Part shown: positions 25,437 to 34,596 of the stretch, piece by piece
Layout: each line of letters begins with the position of its first letter
Numbering within the stretch: the stretch's first letter is position 1
From: Salinirussus salinus
GTDB lineage: Archaea; Halobacteriota; Halobacteria; Halobacteriales; Haloarculaceae
Assembly (NCBI RefSeq): GCF_009831455.1
Contig: NZ_WOWO01000001.1
Location: 186,001 to 250,000, forward strand
Direction: 5' to 3'
Length of the DNA stretch: 64,000 nucleotides
Made by a program: the position numbers and the translations under genes
The notes under the pieces: model-generated
The model's database searches: none
What the model was told of the DNA's origin: nothing
What the model saw: the letters and a program-made list of their open reading frames with translations, nothing else

Positions 25437-26126
25437 TCAGTCGTCGGCTGTGACCTGCTCGCGTTCCCGCTCGGCCTCGGCGGCGGCCTCCTCCTTTTCC
25501 TCTTCTTCCTTCTTTGCCTTGATCTTCTTCATCCGGAAGATCTCCTCGCGCTCCTGCTCTTCGAGCTTCTGCTCGATGTACTCCTGGTTCTCCCGGAGTT
25601 CGGGCAGCAGCTTGAATTCGAGGGCGTTGACCCGCCGCTTCGTGGTCTCGATCTCCTCGAGCATCTTCTTCATCGCCGTCTCGACCTCGGCGGCGAGGAT
25701 GATCTGCTCGAGCAGCTCCTCGTAGGCCTCGGCGGCCTCGTCGATGCGTGCGCTGGTCCCCATCACGCCGTAGCCGCGCTCGTCCAGCGTCTTGCGGACC
25801 TTCGATGACTCGATCTCGGGCACGACCACGCCCATGATGTTCTTGGACTGGGTGGTCAGTTCGGGGTGTTCCTTCAGCGCGGCCGCCGCCCCCCGGACCG
25901 CGACGTCGCCGTCCATCGCCCGCGCCATGTCGATGGCGTGCTGGGCGTCCTCGTAGGTCGCCTCCAGGTCCGACCGGACGTCCTGGGCCTGGTCGAGGAT
26001 GTCCATGAACTCCATGATGAGCCCGTCACGCTTCTTCTCGAGCGTGTCGTGGCCCCGCTCGGAGAGTTCGATGCGCTCCTCGATGGCCATCAGGTTCTTC
26101 CGGGTCGGCTTGACGTCGTTACTCAT
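25437..26126 (-). CDS. atpD: A-type ATP synthase subunit D
   Basis: 229 residues of long coiled-coil helices, beginning with [16 protein letters not shown] and ending in a Lys/Glu-rich helix ([14 protein letters not shown]). Subunit D forms the central stalk that rotates inside A3B3. In most archaea it follows atpB directly; here bop, crtY and brp separate them by 2.9 kb. GGTTAACC around 26153 lies about 27 bases before the ATG, so it probably has its own promoter instead of depending on the atpH promoter. Confidence 0.95.
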   Translation of the reverse strand: MSNDVKPTRKNLMAIEERIELSERGHDTLEKKRDGLIMEFMDILDQAQDVRSDLEATYEDAQHAIDMARAMDGDVAVRGAAAALKEHPELTTQSKNIMGVVVPEIESSKVRKTLDERGYGVMGTSARIDEAAEAYEELLEQIILAAEVETAMKKMLEEIETTKRRVNALEFKLLPELRENQEYIEQKLEEQEREEIFRMKKIKAKKEEEEKEEAAAEAEREREQVTADD

Positions 26127-26186
26127 TGTCGGGACATGTACGGGCGGCGGTTAACCGTTTTCGGTCCCTGGCAGGGCAGGCCCTTC

Positions 26187-27266
26187 TCAGCCGCGTGCGG
26201 GCGACCAGAGGCCCTGAGCGCGGTCCATCCAGAGCACGACCAGCACGTGGGGCAGCGTGAGGATGGCGATGAAGACCAGATACAGCCCCGTCGCCTCCCG
26301 CAGCGTGGGCTCGACGGGCACCGCGAGCCACAGCCCCGCGAACAGCACCAGCGCGAGCGCGGTCAGCGGCAGCGCCTCCTTCAGAAAGCGGGCGAGCGCA
26401 CTCCACACGTCCCCGGCACGGAGGCTGTCGGCGGCCCGCCGGTCGACACCCACGGCACGGGCGATGTGCCGGACGGCGTGCCACAGACAGAAGTAGACCC
26501 CGATGGCGAACACCGGCGGGACGGTCAGGAAGTAGACCCACAGGAGGACGGTCTCGCCGGCGTCGACGAGCCACGGCCGGCCGCCGCCCGGGCCGTTGTC
26601 GCCGCCACCGGGGGGGCCGACGGCGAGCAAGTACCCGCGGGCGAGGACGGCGGCAGTCAGGAGGCCGAAGCCGAGCCCGAGCGCCAGCCGCGTCTCCCCG
26701 GCGAACAGCCACGCCAGGTCGGCGGCGGTCCCGCCGAAGGGGGTGACGAAGGAGTCGACGACCGCGCGGTAGACCTCCGGAAAGCCAAGGAGCGGGACGA
26801 GCATCGGCAGGCCGCCACGGACGAGGGCCGTCGCCAATCGGCCCGGGCGGTCGAGGTGGTCGGCCCCGAGCAGCCCGACGAGGGGGTACAGCTCCCCTTG
26901 GCCCCAGTGGAACCACGTCACGAGGATGAACAGGACGGCGGCGGGGACGGGGGCGAGAAACCACAGCAGCGTGTAGGCAGCCCCGGCGACCGCGTACAGA
27001 AGCGAGACGGCAGCGACCAGACCGAGGGTCACCTCGCCGGCGACCGCCCGCGGCAGGGCGACGTAGTCGATGGCGCCGTGCGGGAGGCCGAAGGCGACAA
27101 CGCTCGCGAGAAGCGGGGCGTATCGCCAGGTCTCCGGAACCCGCACGCCCGCGGCGCCCGCGAGCGCGAGCGCCCCGAGCACGAGCCAGGGGCCGTAGAA
27201 GACCGGCCACCGAAGCGACGCCCGCGCCCGCCCGTCGGCGACCACGTGGTCGGCGGCTACCGCCAC
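26187..27266 (-). CDS. brp: Brp/Blh-type beta-carotene 15,15'-dioxygenase
   Basis: About 359 residues, polytopic membrane enzyme that splits beta-carotene into two retinals, the chromophore of the rhodopsin next door. The four conserved histidines that hold the iron are visible: GLPHGAIDY, TWFHWGQGE, and CLWHAVRHIAR (two). About eight to ten hydrophobic helices. Candidate GTG starts are at 27281, 27266 and 27245; 27266 overlaps the crtY stop by 10 bases and fits a coupled operon. The order bop-crtY-brp supplies pump, carotenoid cyclase and cleavage enzyme in one transcriptional direction. Confidence 0.9.
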   Translation of the reverse strand: MAVAADHVVADGRARASLRWPVFYGPWLVLGALALAGAAGVRVPETWRYAPLLASVVAFGLPHGAIDYVALPRAVAGEVTLGLVAAVSLLYAVAGAAYTLLWFLAPVPAAVLFILVTWFHWGQGELYPLVGLLGADHLDRPGRLATALVRGGLPMLVPLLGFPEVYRAVVDSFVTPFGGTAADLAWLFAGETRLALGLGFGLLTAAVLARGYLLAVGPPGGGDNGPGGGRPWLVDAGETVLLWVYFLTVPPVFAIGVYFCLWHAVRHIARAVGVDRRAADSLRAGDVWSALARFLKEALPLTALALVLFAGLWLAVPVEPTLREATGLYLVFIAILTLPHVLVVLWMDRAQGLWSPARG

Positions 27267-27970
27267 CGTCTCACCACCCACGGGAGCAGGACCAGCCCCT
27301 GGACCACGAAGAGGTTCGTCGTCAGGAAGAAGGTCATCTCCTCGACCGGGAGCCCCGGCAGGCCCAGTCCGGTCGTGTACCGGTCGGAGATCAGCCAGAC
27401 TCCCTCGCGGAGCGCGACCCAGTCGGCGACCCACAGGTACAGCGTCGGGACGCCGACCGCGAGCGCGACGTGCCGGCGGACGGCGACCAGATAGCGCCAG
27501 CCGACCGCCCACTGCAGCGCCAGTACCGGCCCGCCCCACGCCAGGATCGCACCCAGGTAGAAGGTCGCGTCCGTCGTGAGCAGCGCCGCGCCGACCGCGG
27601 TCACCACCCCGCCGGCGGCCAGTCCGACCAGCCAGTCACGGCGGCTCATCCCGACCTCGACGGCCGGGGCGCGGAGGTGAAACAGCCAGAACGCCGCCAC
27701 GACCGGCTGGAGGAGGATGAACAGATACTCGCCGATGGGAGCCAGCCATATCCGACCGGCGACCCGCCCCTCGCCGTAGGCCCAGACGCCCTGCGCGATG
27801 AGGTAGTTGTCCCAGGGGGTCGTGTACAGAACTGCCAGGGCCACGATGACGGCCAGCCCGCCCAGCTGCAGCCGCCAGTGGTCGACTCTGCGGGCGAGCA
27901 ACGAGAGCGACAGCACGGACAGCACCGGGAGGAGAAAGAGGAGGTGAAACTCCAGGTAGGTGAGGTCCAT
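27257..27970 (-). CDS. crtY: Lycopene beta-cyclase (CrtY, archaeal membrane type)
   Basis: 237 residues, about seven transmembrane helices in two related halves, the archaeal fused form of the CrtYc/CrtYd cyclase. Typical motifs are YTTPWDNYLIAQGVWAY in the first half and PVEEMTFFLTTNLFV in the second. It converts lycopene to beta-carotene, the substrate of the next gene, brp. It starts 53 bases after the bop stop; between them lies a T-run on the coding strand. The 3' end overlaps brp. Confidence 0.93.
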   Translation of the reverse strand: MDLTYLEFHLLFLLPVLSVLSLSLLARRVDHWRLQLGGLAVIVALAVLYTTPWDNYLIAQGVWAYGEGRVAGRIWLAPIGEYLFILLQPVVAAFWLFHLRAPAVEVGMSRRDWLVGLAAGGVVTAVGAALLTTDATFYLGAILAWGGPVLALQWAVGWRYLVAVRRHVALAVGVPTLYLWVADWVALREGVWLISDRYTTGLGLPGLPVEEMTFFLTTNLFVVQGLVLLPWVVRRWR

Positions 27971-27998
27971 CAGCTACTCGTCAGTCGGGCGCTCGCAT

Positions 27999-28008
27999 CA
28001 AAAAAGAC
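27999..28008 (-). terminator. T-run after bop
   Basis: Six A on the plus strand (28000-28005) read as a T6 run on the coding strand, 18 bases after the bop stop. A T-tract without a strong hairpin is a usual archaeal termination signal. It may let bop be transcribed in excess over crtY and brp. Confidence 0.45.
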
Positions 28009-28022
28009 GCGGTAATCCGGCG

Positions 28023-28829
28023 TCAGTCGGCGGCCTCGGCCGCGGCTGCGGAGCCGGCCTGGTCCAGCGCCTCGCGGCTGGACAGCAGGATGATACCGAA
28101 GCCGATCTTCGCTGTCACGTCGAGCACCATGAACCCGGCCGTCTCGATGCCGAGTCCGACGGCGCCGATGCCCTCGGTGCCGATCAGCCACCAGACCGGG
28201 TAGACCAGCCAGAGGACGACGACCACGTTCCGCAGGGTGGTGAACGTCGACCGCGCCTGGCCGCCCAGCCGCTGGGCCTTCTGGGTCAGCGTGCCGAAGA
28301 GCATGTACAACAACACCAGCAGGAACGCAGTGCTGATGCCCCACCAGATGAGCCGGTAGGCGCCCGTCTCAAGCCCGAGCAGGTTGAGCTCCCCGGCGGC
28401 GAAGATGATGTTGTCGTGGGTCAGCGTTGCCAGCGCGCCGGTACCGATCATCGCGGCGTCGAGACCGACCAGCGCGGCCAGCTCGTTGCGGGTCGCCCCG
28501 GCCAGCAGGCCGAGGTCGAGCAACAGCAGCGGCGTGGTGAAGAACCAGTCGGTGTACCGCGCCCAGTAGATGGGCGTGGCCTCACCGCCGACTTCCAGCA
28601 CCGCCACGCCGAAGCCGAGCAGCATTGCCAGGTAGTTCACGAACGCGATGGCCGCGATGAAGATCGTGATGATGTAGAACTCCTGGCGCTTCTCGTCGGT
28701 CTCGCCCCAGCCCGAGGCGATGAAGTACAGCATCCCCAGGAACATCAGGGCGGTACCCGCCGCCAGCGAGAGGTTCGTTAGCGAACTGACACTGACGTCG
28801 CCTGCCTGTAGTAGTACTGATCCTGCCAT
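28023..28829 (-). CDS. bop: Bacteriorhodopsin (light-driven outward proton pump)
   Basis: 268 residues, seven transmembrane helices. All key residues of Halobacterium bR are present: Arg91 and Asp94 in ARYTDW (R82, D85), Asp105 in LLLLD (proton donor D96), Asp124 (D115), Glu219 and Glu229 (release group E194, E204), Asp237 (D212) and Schiff-base Lys241 (K216). It is therefore a proton pump, not a halorhodopsin or sensor. Against bR there are 16 extra residues in the D-E loop (about 132-157), on the extracellular side. It lies between atpB and atpD, on the same strand as the ATP synthase that uses the proton gradient it makes. Confidence 0.95.
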   Translation of the reverse strand: MAGSVLLQAGDVSVSSLTNLSLAAGTALMFLGMLYFIASGWGETDEKRQEFYIITIFIAAIAFVNYLAMLLGFGVAVLEVGGEATPIYWARYTDWFFTTPLLLLDLGLLAGATRNELAALVGLDAAMIGTGALATLTHDNIIFAAGELNLLGLETGAYRLIWWGISTAFLLVLLYMLFGTLTQKAQRLGGQARSTFTTLRNVVVVLWLVYPVWWLIGTEGIGAVGLGIETAGFMVLDVTAKIGFGIILLSSREALDQAGSAAAAEAAD

Positions 28830-29037
28830 GGTCCATCTGTCTCTTGGGGAAGCGCTATATTAATACGCATGCCAAATATTTTGGGCACGCCCGGGATACA
28901 CCCCGGAATCGCCCCAGTCCGGACTGGCGACCGGGTTCGGGTCCGGCGGGTCTAGAACGTGACAGATACGGAGAACGTACGTGACAGCGGACAGCGAGTG
29001 ACAGCGAACGGAAACGGCGTGCCGGTGTATGGCGACG
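28830..29037 (-). promoter_or_regulatory. bop promoter and upstream region between atpB and bop
   Basis: The TATA box is the TATATTAATA stretch at 28856-28865, about 27-30 bases before the ATG. Directly upstream, CCAAA-TAT-TTTGG at 28872-28884 is a near-palindrome, placed like the activator site of Halobacterium bop. Further up is a perfect 14-base palindrome CCAGTCCGGACTGG (28914-28927), a possible atpB terminator hairpin. Then three direct GTGACAG repeats start at 28959, 28981 and 28998. No bat-type regulator gene is in the window. Confidence 0.65.
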
Positions 29038-30459
29038 TTACGCTTCGGCTTCGACCTCGGCGCGCTCGTCCTCGCGGTAGTAGGTCTCGATGAACTCCTC
29101 GTCGACCCGGTTCAGTTCCTCCGGCGGGAGCATCGACAGCAGGTCCCAGCCGATCGACAGCGTCTCCTCGATGGTCCGGTTGGTGTCGAAGCCCTGCTGG
29201 ATGAACTCCTCCTCGAAGCGGTCCGCGAAGTCCAGATAGCGGTTGTCCCGCTCGGAGAGGGCCTCGCGGCCGACGATGTTCACCAGGTCGCGCAGGTCGT
29301 TACCTTCCGCGTAGGCGGCGTAGAGCTGGTCGGCGACGTCCCCGTGGTCCTCCCGGGTGAAGCCCTCGCCGATGCCGTCGTCCATCAGCCGCGACAGCGA
29401 GGGGAGCACGTCCACCGGCGGCTCGACCCCCTGGCTGTTGAGGTCGCCGTCGACGATGATCTGCCCCTCCGTGATGTAGCCCGTCAGGTCCGGGATCGGG
29501 TGGGTGATGTCCTCGCTGGGCATCGTCAGGATGGGCAGCTGGGTGATCGAGCCCTCCTGGCCCTTGATCCGGCCGGCCCGCTCGTAGAGGCTCGCGAGGT
29601 CGGTGTACATGTAGCCGGGGTAGCCACGCCGGCCGGGCACCTCCTCGCGGGCGGCCCCGATCTCCCGCAGGGCCTCGCAGTAGTTGGTCATGTCCGTCAT
29701 GATCGTCAGCACGTGGTAGCCGTGCTCGAAGGCCAGATACTCCGAGGTCGTCAGCGCCAGCCGCGGCGTGACGATCCGCTCGACCGCGGGGTCGTCGGCC
29801 AGGTTCATGAAGACGACCGACCGCTCCAGCGCGCCCGTGCGCTCGAAGTCGTCCATGAACTCGTTTGCCTCCTCCTGGGTGATCCCCATGGCGGCGAAGA
29901 TGACCGCGAACTCCGTGCCCTCGTCGTCGCCCTCGCCGCTCTCTTCCTCGGGGACGGTCGCCTGCCGGGCGACCTGCAGCGCCAGCTCGTTGTGGGGCAG
30001 CCCCGACGCCGAGAACAGCGGGAGCTTCTGGCCGCGGATGAGGGTGTTCATCCCGTCGACCGCCGACACGCCCGTCTGGATGAACTCCTGGGGGTACTCC
30101 CGGGCGTAGGGGTTGATCGCCGACCCGACGATCGGCCGCTGCTCCTCGGGCTCGATCGGCGGGCCGCCGTCGATCGGGTCGCCCGCCCCGCTGAGAACCC
30201 GCCCGAGCAGGTCCTCGGTCAGGTCCATCTGCAGGGTCTCGCCCAGGAAACGGACCGAGGAGTCCTTGTCGATCCCCGAGGTCCCCTCGAACACCTGGAT
30301 GGCGACGGCGCTACTCGAGGTCTCGAGGATCTGGCCGCGTCGGATGCTGCCGTCTGGGGTCTCGATCTCGACGATCTCGTCGTAGCCGATCGGCTCGTCG
30401 ACCTCGGCGAACACCAGTGGTCCGCTGATCTCCGTGATTGTCTTGTATTCCTTTTGCAT
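29038..30459 (-). CDS. atpB: A-type ATP synthase subunit B
   Basis: 473 residues, the non-catalytic nucleotide-binding subunit of the A3B3 head. Beta-barrel N-terminus ([12 protein letters not shown]), then a nucleotide-binding domain without an intact Walker A ([10 protein letters not shown] in place of GxxxxGKT, as is normal for B). The signature [14 protein letters not shown] is near the C-terminal part. It is 2 bases from atpA. It is the last gene of the HIKECFAB block, before bop. Confidence 0.97.
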   Translation of the reverse strand: MQKEYKTITEISGPLVFAEVDEPIGYDEIVEIETPDGSIRRGQILETSSSAVAIQVFEGTSGIDKDSSVRFLGETLQMDLTEDLLGRVLSGAGDPIDGGPPIEPEEQRPIVGSAINPYAREYPQEFIQTGVSAVDGMNTLIRGQKLPLFSASGLPHNELALQVARQATVPEEESGEGDDEGTEFAVIFAAMGITQEEANEFMDDFERTGALERSVVFMNLADDPAVERIVTPRLALTTSEYLAFEHGYHVLTIMTDMTNYCEALREIGAAREEVPGRRGYPGYMYTDLASLYERAGRIKGQEGSITQLPILTMPSEDITHPIPDLTGYITEGQIIVDGDLNSQGVEPPVDVLPSLSRLMDDGIGEGFTREDHGDVADQLYAAYAEGNDLRDLVNIVGREALSERDNRYLDFADRFEEEFIQQGFDTNRTIEETLSIGWDLLSMLPPEELNRVDEEFIETYYREDERAEVEAEA

Positions 30460-30461
30460 CG

Positions 30462-32222
30462 TTAGTACAGCTCCCGGGCCTGTTCGGTGATCTCCGCTTC
30501 CAGTTCCTCGATGTAGGCCTCCCACTCGTCCTGGACGGCGATCCGGTTGAGCCGTGGGAGCGCCTCGATCGAGGTGATCTCCTCGACGGGGACGCCGGCG
30601 TCGAGCGCGTCGAAGGCCTCGTCGTTGAACGTCTTGATCGCCGAGACGATCCCGTAGGTCTTGGCCGGTTCGCAGTAGGTGTCCACGTCGTGGAAGGCGT
30701 CCTGCTGGAGCCAGGCCTCCCGCAGGTAGCGGGCGACCTCCAGGGTCAGCTGCTGGTCCTCCGGCAGGGCGTCCTTGCCGACCAGCTGGACGATCTCCTG
30801 GAGCTCGTCCTCCTCGTCGAGGGTGTCGATCGCCCACTGCCGGGTGGCCGACCAGTCCTCGTCGACGTTCTCCTCGAACCACGGGTCGAGCTGGTCCCGG
30901 TACAGCGAGTAGGACTCGTTCCAGTTGATCGCCGGGAAGTGCCGGCGCTCGGCGAGGTCGGCGTCCAGCGCCCAGAAGGTCTTGACGATCCGCAGGGTGT
31001 TCTGGGTCACCGGCTCCGAGAAGTCACCGCCCGGCGGCGAGACGGCGCCGATGACCGACACCGACCCCTCGGTGCCGTTGGTGTTCCGGAAGTAGCCCGA
31101 CCGCTCGTAGAACTCCGAGAGCCGCGCGGCCAGGTAGGCGGGGTACCCCTCCTCGCCGGGCATCTCCTCCAGCCGGGCGGAGATCTCCCGCATGGCCTCG
31201 GCCCACCGCGAGGTGGAGTCGGCCATCAGCGCCACGTCGTAGCCCATGTCGCGGAAGTACTCCGCGATGGTGATCCCCGTGTACACGCAGGATTCGCGGG
31301 CCGCGACGGGCATGTTCGAGGTGTTGGCGATGAGGCAGGTCCGGTCCATCAGCGCGTTGCCGGTGGTCGGGTCCTCCAGCTCGGGGAAGTCGTCGATGAC
31401 CTCGGTCATCTCGTTGCCCCGCTCGCCACAGCCGACGTAGATGACGATGTCGGCGTCGGCCCACTTGGCGAGCTGTTGCTGGGTGACGGTCTTGCCCGAC
31501 CCGAAGGGACCGGGGATGGCCGCCGCCCCGCCTTTCGCCAGCGGGAACAGCCCGTCGAGGATGCGCTGGCCGGAGACCAGCGGCGTGGTCGGCGTCTGCT
31601 TCTCCGCCGCCGGCCGGGCCTCCCGGACCGGCCACTCCTGGCGCATCGCGATCTCCTCGCCGGTGTCGAGTTCGACGACCGTCTCCTCGACGGTGAACTC
31701 GCCGGACTCGACGCCGACCACCTCGCCGCCCTCGGAGTCGGGCGGAACCATCACCTTGTGGTCGATACTGGGCGTCTCGGGGACGGTGCCGACGATGTCG
31801 CCGGCCTCGACCTCGTCGCCTTCCTCGACTTCCGGGGTGAACTCCCAGGTCTCCTCCAGGTCGATGCCCGGGGCGTCGACCCCGCGGTCGAGGAACGCGG
31901 AGTTCATCTGTTCCTCCAGCACGTCCAGCGGGCGCTGGACGCCGTCGTAGATGGTGTCCAGCATGCCCGGTCCGAGGTCGACCGACAGGGGAGCGCCGGT
32001 CGACTCGACGGGCTGGCCCGGCGAGATGCCGGAGGTCTCCTCGTAGACCTGGATGGTCGTCTCGTTACCCTCGATCTCGATCACTTCGCCCATCAGCCCC
32101 TCGTTGCCGACGTACACCACGTCGTTCATCCGCGCGTCGAGGTCCGTCGCCGTCACGACGGGGCCGGATACGCTCTCGATGACACCGTCCTCGCGGACGT
32201 CTGTGTCTGTTGCTTGACTCAT
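30462..32222 (-). CDS. atpA: A-type ATP synthase catalytic subunit A
   Basis: 586 residues. Catalytic subunit with Walker A GPFGSGKT, the subunit-A-specific bulge region (residues about 120-200), the catalytic [12 protein letters not shown] and [24 protein letters not shown]. No intein is present, unlike some archaeal atpA genes. Start ATG lies 2 bases after the atpF stop. Confidence 0.98.
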   Translation of the reverse strand: MSQATDTDVREDGVIESVSGPVVTATDLDARMNDVVYVGNEGLMGEVIEIEGNETTIQVYEETSGISPGQPVESTGAPLSVDLGPGMLDTIYDGVQRPLDVLEEQMNSAFLDRGVDAPGIDLEETWEFTPEVEEGDEVEAGDIVGTVPETPSIDHKVMVPPDSEGGEVVGVESGEFTVEETVVELDTGEEIAMRQEWPVREARPAAEKQTPTTPLVSGQRILDGLFPLAKGGAAAIPGPFGSGKTVTQQQLAKWADADIVIYVGCGERGNEMTEVIDDFPELEDPTTGNALMDRTCLIANTSNMPVAARESCVYTGITIAEYFRDMGYDVALMADSTSRWAEAMREISARLEEMPGEEGYPAYLAARLSEFYERSGYFRNTNGTEGSVSVIGAVSPPGGDFSEPVTQNTLRIVKTFWALDADLAERRHFPAINWNESYSLYRDQLDPWFEENVDEDWSATRQWAIDTLDEEDELQEIVQLVGKDALPEDQQLTLEVARYLREAWLQQDAFHDVDTYCEPAKTYGIVSAIKTFNDEAFDALDAGVPVEEITSIEALPRLNRIAVQDEWEAYIEELEAEITEQARELY

Positions 32223-32224
32223 AG

Positions 32225-32548
32225 TTATTGGTCGTCCATCAGGTCGATACCGATGGCTCGTTTGATCTGCTCGCGCAGGCCGCTGCTTCCCGCCTCCCCG
32301 CCGAGCGTCACCAGCACCGGGTCGACGCTCGTCTGGACCTCCTCCCGGACGCCCCGGGAGAGGTGCTCCAGGTCCTCGTCGTGCATCACGACGATCCCGA
32401 CCTCGTCGTCGGTTAACAGCCCGTCGACGGCACCGTCGAGTGCCTCGTCTTTGTCCTCGTCGGGGACCTCTTCGAACTTCCTGACGCCGGCCAGCCGGAA
32501 TCCAGTAGTGAACTCCGGGCTGCCGACGACGGCGATCTCCTGGCTCAT
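32225..32548 (-). CDS. atpF: A-type ATP synthase subunit F
   Basis: 107 residues, Rossmann-like small subunit of the central stalk. It starts [20 protein letters not shown], the usual subunit F N-terminus, and has a C-terminal amphipathic helix ([14 protein letters not shown]). It overlaps atpC by 4 bases (ATGA-type junction), consistent with translational coupling. Confidence 0.95.
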   Translation of the reverse strand: MSQEIAVVGSPEFTTGFRLAGVRKFEEVPDEDKDEALDGAVDGLLTDDEVGIVVMHDEDLEHLSRGVREEVQTSVDPVLVTLGGEAGSSGLREQIKRAIGIDLMDDQ

Positions 32549-33612
32549 AGCATCACCAGTTCCTCCTGGATCTCCTCCGGGGAGAGGCCCGCCTCGCGGC
32601 CGCGGGCCACCGCCCGGATGTTGTCGACCTCCCGCTCCTTGGCGAGGACGTAGGCCAGCACCGGACAGACCGACAGCGGGTACCGGCTCGACAGCTGTTC
32701 GGAGTACTCGAGCAGCGCCCTGTCGAGCGCGTGCTCGAACTCGATGATGCTGTCCGCCTCCTCGAGGACGTCGAGCGCCTCCTGGAGGTCGTCGCCGTAG
32801 CTGCTCTCGCGGACGAACGTCACGAGCTGCTGGGTGTTCTCGGCAACCTGGCGGACCTCGCTTTCGTCGAACAGCTGTCCGCCCTCGATGTAGTACTCCG
32901 TCGGGTCGATGTCCGCGCCGCTGCGGGCGATCCGGAGGACGTTCATCAGGTTCCGGAAGTCGATCTCCGCCCGCAGGAACTCGATGTAGAGCCCGACCGG
33001 GGAGTCGCCCTCGGGAGCGTCGGGCAGGCCGGCGAGTAGCGTCTCGTAGAAGGCGCGGTCGACGGCGTTCTCCAGCGGCACCAGCAGCCCGGTGTCCTCG
33101 TAGTCCGCCAGCGCCGTCTCCAGCCCGTCGCCGAAGACGGTCCGGTCCAGCGCCTCCACGGCCTCCTCGACCGACTCTGCGGCCAGCAGCGCCTGGAGGT
33201 CGTCGGCGGAGAGTTCGCCGGCACGGATGAGGTCGTCCTCGACCTCTTCGGGGTCGGCCCCGGAGTAGAGCCCGCGCAGCACCGTCTTGACGTTCCAGGC
33301 GTCGAACTTCCGGAGGTACCTGGCGACGTAGTCGTACAGGGCGCCCTCCGACCAGCGCAACAGGTCCTCGAAGTGTTTCGCGAGGTTCCGGTTGAGCGCG
33401 TACTCGATGAGGTCCACGCCGGCGTACCGCGAACCCAGCGCGTTCATCTCAGCCTCGTACTCGCTGTCCTCCATGAACCGGGCGATCTCGCCGGTCCCCA
33501 TCCGCACCAGCTTCCGGTAGTCGTCGTCGTCGAAAAGCGCCGCCCGGCGCGACCGGACGCGGGAGGTCACGTACTCGTAGTTGCCGCCGGTACGCTGCTG
33601 TTCGGTGCTCAT
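32545..33612 (-). CDS. atpC: A-type ATP synthase subunit C
   Basis: 355 residues, all-helical funnel-shaped subunit that couples the central stalk to the membrane ring. Recognised by [18 protein letters not shown] at the start and by the repeated acidic three-helix units (about 110 residues each). It overlaps atpE by 4 bases and atpF by 4 bases. Confidence 0.95.
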   Translation of the reverse strand: MSTEQQRTGGNYEYVTSRVRSRRAALFDDDDYRKLVRMGTGEIARFMEDSEYEAEMNALGSRYAGVDLIEYALNRNLAKHFEDLLRWSEGALYDYVARYLRKFDAWNVKTVLRGLYSGADPEEVEDDLIRAGELSADDLQALLAAESVEEAVEALDRTVFGDGLETALADYEDTGLLVPLENAVDRAFYETLLAGLPDAPEGDSPVGLYIEFLRAEIDFRNLMNVLRIARSGADIDPTEYYIEGGQLFDESEVRQVAENTQQLVTFVRESSYGDDLQEALDVLEEADSIIEFEHALDRALLEYSEQLSSRYPLSVCPVLAYVLAKEREVDNIRAVARGREAGLSPEEIQEELVML

Positions 33613-34187
33613 TGCTCGAACAGACGGTCGCTGACCGCTTTGAGGTTGTCCTCCCAGACCTCATCGAGCACGGAGTCGAAGGTGTTCTTGACGCGGACCC
33701 GCGACCCCGCGCTCTCGGCGACGACCCCGCCGAGGCAGTCGAACTCGCCGGCGTACTCGTAGCCGTCGTAGTCCTCCAGTATCGACTCGAGGAGTTCCTG
33801 GTCGTCGGCCCGGCCGTACACCTCGACGGTGTCGTCGTCGTCGAACTCCGCGGCGGCGTCCTCGAGCAGCGCCCGGGTCAGCTCCTCGCGACCGTCCTCC
33901 AGGCCGGCGATGGCCTGCTCGACCTCGTCGCGGACGTCCTGGAGGACCTCCCGGCGGGCCTCGAGGCGAGCCTGCTTTGCCTCCAGCTTCGCGCTGGAGA
34001 GTTTCTGTTCGCGTTCCTGCTCGACCTGTCGCGTGGCCTCGCGTTCGCGCTCCTCGCGGATGCGCTCGGCCTCCGCTTCGGCCTCGGCGACGACCTCGTC
34101 GGCTCGCTCCTCGGCCTCCGCGCGGATCTCCTCGGCCTGCGCGCGCGCTTCGTCTCGGATGTCCTCTACGACTGTATCGAGGCTCAT
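33609..34187 (-). CDS. atpE: A-type ATP synthase subunit E
   Basis: 192 residues. The N-terminal half is a long Ala/Glu/Arg helix (ARAQAEEIRAEAEERADEVV) that forms the peripheral stalk coiled coil with subunit H. The C-terminal half is a globular domain. It is separated by 20 bases from atpK upstream and overlaps atpC downstream. Confidence 0.95.
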   Translation of the reverse strand: MSLDTVVEDIRDEARAQAEEIRAEAEERADEVVAEAEAEAERIREEREREATRQVEQEREQKLSSAKLEAKQARLEARREVLQDVRDEVEQAIAGLEDGREELTRALLEDAAAEFDDDDTVEVYGRADDQELLESILEDYDGYEYAGEFDCLGGVVAESAGSRVRVKNTFDSVLDEVWEDNLKAVSDRLFEQ

Positions 34188-34207
34188 GAGTGGTTCAGAA
34201 GACGGCG

Positions 34208-34453
34208 TTACAGTGTGAGGAACACGACGACCAGCGCGAGGATGACCAGCGTCTCCGGCAGGACCGTGAAGATGAGCGCACGGCCGAACATGTCGTCGTC
34301 CTCGGCGACCGCACCGACGGCCGCCGCGCCGATGCCCCGCTCGGCGAACCCGGCGCCAAGCGCCGCGAGCCCGACCGCGAGGGCAGCACCGGTTGTCGGA
34401 CCGAACGGGACCTGAAGTACGACTGTCGCAAGCGCGAGTGCTGTCTCGATCAT
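34208..34453 (-). CDS. atpK: A-type ATP synthase subunit K (rotor c-ring)
   Basis: 81 residues, two transmembrane helices. The ion-binding Glu67 is in VLPETLVIL of the second helix. The first helix carries the GLAALGAGFAERGIG glycine motif. One hairpin with one acidic residue fits a proton-binding ring. The 143-base gap upstream, unlike the tight joints elsewhere, contains GCTTAAAAC at 34492-34500 and could supply a separate promoter for higher c-subunit output. Confidence 0.95.
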   Translation of the reverse strand: MIETALALATVVLQVPFGPTTGAALAVGLAALGAGFAERGIGAAAVGAVAEDDDMFGRALIFTVLPETLVILALVVVFLTL

Positions 34454-34596
34454 GGTTGTGTCTTAGGCAGTTATAGCGTCCCCCACCACATGCTTAAAAC
34501 TTCTCAAACGGCCCGGAGGCCGGCCTCTCCCGGAGGTACGCGCCAGCGGTCGCTCCGGGAACCGGGGCGGGAGAGCGGCTGGCCGCGAGGACGCGG
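34454..34596 (-). promoter_or_regulatory. atpI-atpK spacer with likely internal promoter
   Basis: The only sizeable gap inside the H-to-B block. The minus strand reads GGCCGGCCTCCGGGCCG-type hairpin sequence near the atpI end, then GTTTTAAGC (34492-34500), about 43 bases before the atpK ATG, and a second AT-rich site GCTATAA at 34471-34477. Hairpin plus TATA suggests partial termination and a new start for atpK. Confidence 0.45.

Noticed and set aside
28855-28895. Possible insertion sequence end at the bop locus
   Set aside because: No inverted ends or target duplication found around bop-crtY-brp; the AT-rich stretch is explained by the bop promoter.
30462-32222. Possible intein in atpA
   Set aside because: The protein has the normal 586-residue length and an unbroken P-loop.
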